Below are positions 6,280-8,927 of a DNA stretch of 8,927 bases, one piece after another. The translations under genes and the position numbers were made by a program. Origin of the DNA: an uncultured Caryophanales bacterium (GTDB lineage Bacteria; Bacillota_I; Bacilli_A; RFN20; CAG-826). The stretch lies in contig CAMORU010000011.1 in assembly GCA_946624155.1 (NCBI GenBank), forward strand, positions 1 to 8,927, read 5' to 3'. The notes under the pieces are model-generated. The model was not told the origin of the DNA, ran no database searches, and saw only the letters and a list, made by a program, of their open reading frames with translations. Position 1 is the first letter of the stretch; every line of letters begins with the position of its first letter.

Positions 6280-6447
6280 ATGTTTAACAAGAGAAAAGAA
6301 GAAGAATTAGAACAATTATCTCCAGAAGCACTTGAGGAGAAAAGAAAACAAAGATCCACTAATAGAATCTTTGGTCTTCTTGTAGTTGTTGCTGCTATTT
6401 TAGCAGCTATGCTTATTTACGAAGTAATTTTGTTATTAAGAAGATAG
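6280..6447 (+). CDS. Small single-helix membrane protein (55 aa) downstream of asnS
   Basis: A short open frame of 55 residues begins two bases after the asnS stop. Residues 1-29 are strongly charged (MFNKRKEEELEQL at the start, EEKRKQR later), consistent with a short cytoplasmic helix. Residues 30-52 form one hydrophobic helix rich in Val, Ala and Leu, and the chain ends Arg-Arg. I do not recognise a family. The clean domain split, the tight spacing to asnS and the terminator 31 bases past its stop support a real gene. No Shine-Dalgarno precedes the ATG, so translation probably depends on ribosomes finishing asnS. It overlaps the end of the convergent membrane protein gene by 12 bases. The helix-then-basic ending suggests a small membrane-anchored or accessory protein; function is unknown. 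Confidence 0.7.
   Translation: MFNKRKEEELEQLSPEALEEKRKQRSTNRIFGLLVVVAAILAAMLIYEVILLLRR
6340..6373 (-). terminator. Candidate terminator of the minus-strand membrane operon
   Basis: On the minus strand CAAAGAT (6373-6367) pairs with ATCTTTG (6355-6349) across an 11-base loop and is followed by TTTTCTTTTC (6348-6339). It lies about 63 bases beyond the minus-strand stop at 6436, inside the small gene after asnS. The stem is only seven pairs and A+T-rich, so this is tentative. Confidence 0.35.
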
Positions 6448-7098
6448 ATTATTGTTTTCGTTTTCAGAAACTAAAGGAGTTGGTTCTTCAGGAGCCAACT
6501 TTTTTCTATAAATAGAGTTCATGATTTTTCTAATACGAATTGTGCGTGCAATAAATGATTGTGTGCAAAGCAAAAACCATACACAACCGACAATAAAAGC
6601 AGGGACTGCAAGATAGGCGAAAATTGCTTTTACCTCAAAATGAGGTTTTGATACAACCTTAGGCCATCCCGAAATAAGTTTAATGCCAAAGAATTTTTCT
6701 TTTGGCCATTCACCAAATTGGTAGAATAAAGTAGCAAAACCAGGTCTATCAGCATTTCTTCCAAAAGGATTGTAACCCCACCAACCAGAAAATAGGCAGA
6801 ATAATAAGTAGGCCAAAACACATCCAAGTATAATCAAGAAAGCAATCCTTGCTTGGACATAGAAAACTTTAGCGTTTTTCTTTCTTGCAAACTTCATAAA
6901 TTCTTTTTCGTTTGTAAAATAGTCAGCTTTAACAACGTTTTGAAGCATTTCGTCTGCTTTTGAACCTTGTTTTTTCATTGCGCCTTGTACCGCTAAAGAA
7001 AGATAACCGACAAAGACAAAAAGTAAAATGATACCAAGGAAAAGAATGAACAACGCCTTTTTCGCGTTATCGGAAAGATTAATAAACGCCATTGTCAT
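6436..7098 (-). CDS. Three-helix membrane protein of unknown function
   Basis: The product is 220 residues from the ATG at 7098. I chose this start because AGGAGG (7113-7108) lies nine bases before it; an in-frame ATG at 7131 would lengthen the protein by 11 residues but has no ribosome binding site and would put the AGGAGG inside the gene. Hydrophobic helices occur at about 15-37, 85-105 and 158-182. Between the last two is a roughly 50-residue loop rich in aromatic residues and Gly/Pro (SGWWGYNPFGRN, FGEWPKEKFFG, SGWPKVV). After helix 3 there is a basic segment (RTIRIRKIMNSIYRKK), likely cytoplasmic, and an acidic/Asn-rich tail. I do not recognise a family. It is the last gene of a three-gene minus-strand set, overlaps its upstream neighbour by 20 bases and overlaps the small gene after asnS by 12. 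Confidence 0.8.
   Translation of the reverse strand: MTMAFINLSDNAKKALFILFLGIILLFVFVGYLSLAVQGAMKKQGSKADEMLQNVVKADYFTNEKEFMKFARKKNAKVFYVQARIAFLIILGCVLAYLLFCLFSGWWGYNPFGRNADRPGFATLFYQFGEWPKEKFFGIKLISGWPKVVSKPHFEVKAIFAYLAVPAFIVGCVWFLLCTQSFIARTIRIRKIMNSIYRKKLAPEEPTPLVSENENNNLSS
6478..6505 (+). terminator. Intrinsic terminator of the asnS transcript
   Basis: AGTTGGTTC (6478-6486) pairs with GAGCCAACT (6492-6500) around the five-base loop TTCAG, with one U-G pair, followed by a six-T run (6500-6505). AAAGG before the stem can also pair weakly with the T-run. It begins 31 bases after the stop of the small gene and lies inside the opposing membrane protein gene. This is the best terminator in the window. 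Confidence 0.8.
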
Positions 7099-7486
7099 CG
7101 TTATAATCCTCCTCATTAGTTGGTTCATCACTTGTCATTTCATCCAAAAAATCCTTATTTTCCCTGTTATTTTCCGAAAAATCCGGAGTTTGTGAGAACA
7201 TATTGGATTGTTGCTTAGCGACTGTGTTTTCATACATTGAACTAAGCATTTCTTTTGCTTGCTCATCACGCTTTTCTTTTTCTAAAACCATTCTTCTAGC
7301 TTCTAAATCTTCTGGCAAGTCAGCATTGAAAGAACCGCCTTTAAAATATTCAATTGTTGTTTTAGCAAACATGAAAACAAATAAACCGATGCAATAAAGG
7401 CCATAACCAACCCAAATTACAACAATAAAAGGAAGCAAAAGGGTTACGATTAAGCCTCTGAGAAATACTTTTAAAAGTTTAAGCAT
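7079..7486 (-). CDS. Membrane-anchored protein with acidic tail, unknown function
   Basis: This is a 135-residue protein. After a basic start (MLKLLKVFLRG), residues about 11-40 are continuously hydrophobic, enough for one long helix or a tight helical hairpin. A predicted amphipathic, charged helix follows (about 58-85, containing DLEARRMVLEKEKRDEQAKE), and the last 45 residues are rich in Asn, Glu, Asp, Gln and Ser, so probably disordered. I do not recognise a family. The start lies 13 bases after the stop of the upstream gene and has no clear Shine-Dalgarno, so translation may be coupled to it. Its 3' end overlaps the next gene by 20 bases and contains the AGGAGG for that gene. The two share the layout of membrane helices plus an acidic C-terminal tail. 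Confidence 0.75.
   Translation of the reverse strand: MLKLLKVFLRGLIVTLLLPFIVVIWVGYGLYCIGLFVFMFAKTTIEYFKGGSFNADLPEDLEARRMVLEKEKRDEQAKEMLSSMYENTVAKQQSNMFSQTPDFSENNRENKDFLDEMTSDEPTNEEDYNDDNGVY
7108..7113 (-). promoter_or_regulatory. Ribosome binding site that sets the 7098 start
   Basis: On the minus strand AGGAGG (7113-7108) stands nine bases before ATG at 7098 and fifteen before the next in-frame ATG at 7092. It lies within the coding region of the upstream gene and favours 7098 over the longer start at 7131. Confidence 0.8.
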
Positions 7487-7499
7487 AATTATATTTTAT

Positions 7500-8396
7500 C
7501 TATTGCTTGGACTTCTTCAAGAAGGAATAGCAAATAGAAAACAATAATGAGAGTGCTGGAAGAATGTATAACAAAGTTAATTCTTTTAAATCGGTAAAAT
7601 ATTCATTAAGTAGAGCGTACAAAACAACTTGTACCAACAAAACAACTCCATCCACGATGAGGGGGACATAATTTTTAGTTTTAAATTTATAAAAAATTGA
7701 AAACCCTAGGAAGTAGTAAGAGAAACCTAAGAACAATAAACCAACAGGAAGGAAAAATATTGAAATCAACAAACCGGAAAGAACACAAACTATTCCAACT
7801 ATATTTGCCAGAATCATTTCATTCACTTTGACGAATGGTTTTACGCCAAATTTTGAGAGCTCATTTTCAACGACAATATAAGATAAGATTACCTGGACTA
7901 AAGCAACGATAAAAAAGATCAGCAAAAGTGCTGTTTCAAACAAAAATCTATTGGAAATCCTCAGAATTTCAACGAATACATCGACTAAATTTTTATCAGT
8001 AATAAGTTGTAAAATTGGTAAGAAAGTAAGAGATAATCCAGCTTGAATTATTGATGCAAGAAAGATGGCTACTAGTTTAGGGATTCCGCGCTTTAACGAA
8101 AGACCAAAAATATAACCAGTGAAAATAGAAGGAATAATATAAAAAATCGTAAAGTCAATCGATGATAAAGTAACAACTATTGATAGACCAATTGTTGCAA
8201 AAGCATAGATAGGAAACCATCTATCTTTAATGTTAACTTCAACAACGGCAGAGGTTAGCGGCAAAAATATTATCAGTATCACACTCGCCAGTGGAGCAAC
8301 AACAGTTAAAAAAGAACAAAGAACATTTATCGCAACAAAAAACGACATAAAACATATAGCTCTTATTAATGTGTTCTTTTTATTAAAACCGGTCAT
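7500..8396 (-). CDS. Polytopic membrane protein, possibly DUF2232/YybS-like
   Basis: A 298-residue, very hydrophobic protein with about nine or ten helices (roughly 12-32, 33-52, 61-79, 82-100, 107-132, 149-175, 193-215, 216-236, 243-263, 273-293) and a basic end (LKKSKQ). Length and topology fit the DUF2232 (YybS) family of Firmicutes. The first half, with a helix pair, the connector VVEVNIKDRW, then IIPSIFTGYIFG and LKRG, also resembles S-components of ECF vitamin transporters. I cannot separate these possibilities by eye. The ATG at 8396 is the only reasonable start: the frame upstream holds no ATG before a stop at 8441-8439. TATAAT ends seven bases before it and there is no Shine-Dalgarno. 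It heads a three-gene minus-strand set and is divergent from the lipoprotein gene. Confidence 0.8.
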   Translation of the reverse strand: MTGFNKKNTLIRAICFMSFFVAINVLCSFLTVVAPLASVILIIFLPLTSAVVEVNIKDRWFPIYAFATIGLSIVVTLSSIDFTIFYIIPSIFTGYIFGLSLKRGIPKLVAIFLASIIQAGLSLTFLPILQLITDKNLVDVFVEILRISNRFLFETALLLIFFIVALVQVILSYIVVENELSKFGVKPFVKVNEMILANIVGIVCVLSGLLISIFFLPVGLLFLGFSYYFLGFSIFYKFKTKNYVPLIVDGVVLLVQVVLYALLNEYFTDLKELTLLYILPALSLLFSICYSFLKKSKQ

Positions 8397-8403
8397 TAAA
8401 TAT

Positions 8404-8409
8404 ATTATA
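8404..8409 (-). promoter_or_regulatory. -10 box of the minus-strand membrane operon, probably leaderless
   Basis: A perfect minus-strand TATAAT (8409-8404) is followed by seven bases and then the ATG at 8396, so the transcript should begin at or beside the start codon. TTTCAA at 8431-8426 is a weak -35 candidate at 16 bases. The preceding AAAAAATTTTTT (8411-8422) is a self-complementary A/T tract that is likely to be bent. Confidence 0.5.
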
Positions 8410-8457
8410 TAAAAAATTTTTTCAGTTGAAACGCAAAATTACCCCTGACTGAATAAT

Positions 8458-8463
8458 AGGAGG
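8458..8463 (+). promoter_or_regulatory. Ribosome binding site of the thioredoxin-like lipoprotein
   Basis: AGGAGG ends seven bases before the ATG at 8471 and fixes that start. The promoter for this gene is not clear; plus-strand A/T-rich sequence around 8401-8410 is the likeliest place and would overlap the opposing operon's promoter. Confidence 0.85.
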
Positions 8464-8470
8464 ACTATTT

Positions 8471-8914
8471 ATGAAAGGGTTAAAATTTCTTTATATTGCT
8501 GTCTCGACAGTGGAGTTAGTTGGTTGCATTAATGTTAATAAGGGCAAACATATTGATAATATAATTTTGCCTACCGACTATAGCTATAATCAAATTCAAA
8601 ATTTTGAACTTACATTAGAAAAAATGTTTGAAGTTGATAATGATGCTTACTACACATATTTCTACTCAACAACTTGTAGCCATTGTCAGGAACTTAAAAA
8701 TTTTATTATTGAGAAAGCTCTGGAACGGAAGGATATTTATTTCATCAAAAGCAGTAGTAAAGACAAGTTTACAACAGACGAAAATTTAGTAATTAATGCA
8801 GGAAATCCTGAGGATATTTATATTTTAGGCTACCCAACAATGTTAAAAATTGAGAATAAAATTGTTACAAAAAATCTACCTGGAAACGACAAAATTATAG
8901 AAGAATTAAAATAA
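8471..8914 (+). CDS. Thioredoxin-fold protein with CSHC motif, probable lipoprotein
   Basis: This 147-residue protein has an N-terminal export signal (Lys2, Lys5, then FLYIAVSTVELVG) ending in a lipobox-like LVGC with Cys19 as the probable lipidation site. After a linker (about 20-50), a thioredoxin-like domain carries FYSTTCSHC with Cys69 and Cys72 at the start of a helix, and GYPT at 120-123 supplies the cis-proline loop (Pro122) opposite the active site. The expected role is thiol-disulfide exchange or disulfide handling on the outer face of the membrane; the partner is unknown. Glu15 at position -4 relative to Cys19 is unusual for a signal peptide core and breaks the common lipobox pattern. 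The start is secured by AGGAGG seven bases upstream. It is divergently transcribed from the membrane operon, and only 13 bases follow its stop before the window ends. Confidence 0.82.
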   Translation: MKGLKFLYIAVSTVELVGCINVNKGKHIDNIILPTDYSYNQIQNFELTLEKMFEVDNDAYYTYFYSTTCSHCQELKNFIIEKALERKDIYFIKSSSKDKFTTDENLVINAGNPEDIYILGYPTMLKIENKIVTKNLPGNDKIIEELK

Positions 8915-8927
8915 CTATATCTTTCAT

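Noticed and set aside
6391..6407. Perfect seven-pair hairpin GCTGCTA-TTT-TAGCAGC in the small gene after asnS
   Set aside because: No T-run follows on either strand, and it falls in an Ala/Leu-rich helix where GCT/GCA repeats generate such symmetry.
6630..6827. 65-codon minus-strand open frame in another frame of the three-helix protein gene
   Set aside because: It lies wholly within a longer gene with better start signals.
7203..7397. 64-codon plus-strand open frame opposite the acidic-tail protein
   Set aside because: Antisense shadow; no ribosome binding site or promoter.
8230..8412. 60-codon plus-strand open frame opposite the start of the polytopic protein
   Set aside because: It covers the opposing gene's start and promoter and lacks any initiation signal of its own.
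8421..8453. Inverted repeat TTCAGT ... ACTGAA between the divergent genes
   Set aside because: Six-base arms 21 bases apart with no further pairing are expected by chance, and no known operator matches. It could be revisited if conserved.
1..8927. CRISPR arrays, transposases, integrases, tRNA or rRNA genes, toxin-antitoxin or defence genes
   Set aside because: I looked for repeats, clover-leaf segments and hallmark protein motifs on both strands and saw none.

Overview
The window is low in G+C and reads like a chromosomal housekeeping stretch from a Firmicutes/Bacilli-type or Acholeplasma-like (Tenericutes) bacterium. An uncultured gut lineage is plausible, but this is inferred from gene content and base composition only. 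Every tryptophan codon I read is TGG, and TGA serves as the tsaB stop, so the standard bacterial code is indicated rather than the Mycoplasma code. Genes are packed tightly with 1-20 base overlaps. No gene-free stretch exceeds about 75 bases. I see no rRNA, tRNA, CRISPR array or mobile element.

Layout. Positions 1-1376 (+): the 3' part of a two-helix membrane protein that resembles DUF3137, overlapping by one base a DUF402-type nucleoside tri/diphosphatase. Positions 1366-2259 (-): a ferredoxin-NADP+ reductase / thioredoxin-reductase-like flavoprotein, convergent with and overlapping the phosphatase gene. Positions 2314-4819 (+): tsaE-tsaB-rimI-tsaD, an operon for the tRNA t6A37 modification plus a ribosomal-protein-type N-acetyltransferase. 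Positions 4871-6277 (+): asnS with its own extended -10 promoter and strong ribosome binding site, followed after 2 bases by a 55-residue single-helix membrane protein (6280-6447). Positions 8396-6436 (-): three membrane proteins in one apparent operon, none with a function I can assign. Positions 8471-8914 (+): a lipoprotein-like thioredoxin-fold protein with a CSHC motif, divergent from that operon.

How the genes fit together. TsaB, TsaD and TsaE form the threonylcarbamoyl-transfer machinery that acts on tRNAs reading ANN codons. The next gene encodes the synthetase that charges tRNA-Asn, one of those tRNAs, so the central 4 kb is a translation-fidelity block. The flanking genes are general metabolism or envelope genes of unclear role.

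I did not find a new defence, mobile or biosynthetic system. The most interesting signals concern gene expression. Two minus-strand genes have a TATAAT box ending only 6-7 bases before the ATG and no usable Shine-Dalgarno sequence, which suggests leaderless mRNAs. At both convergent gene junctions, the tails overlap by 11-12 bases and candidate intrinsic terminators lie inside the coding sequence of the opposing gene.
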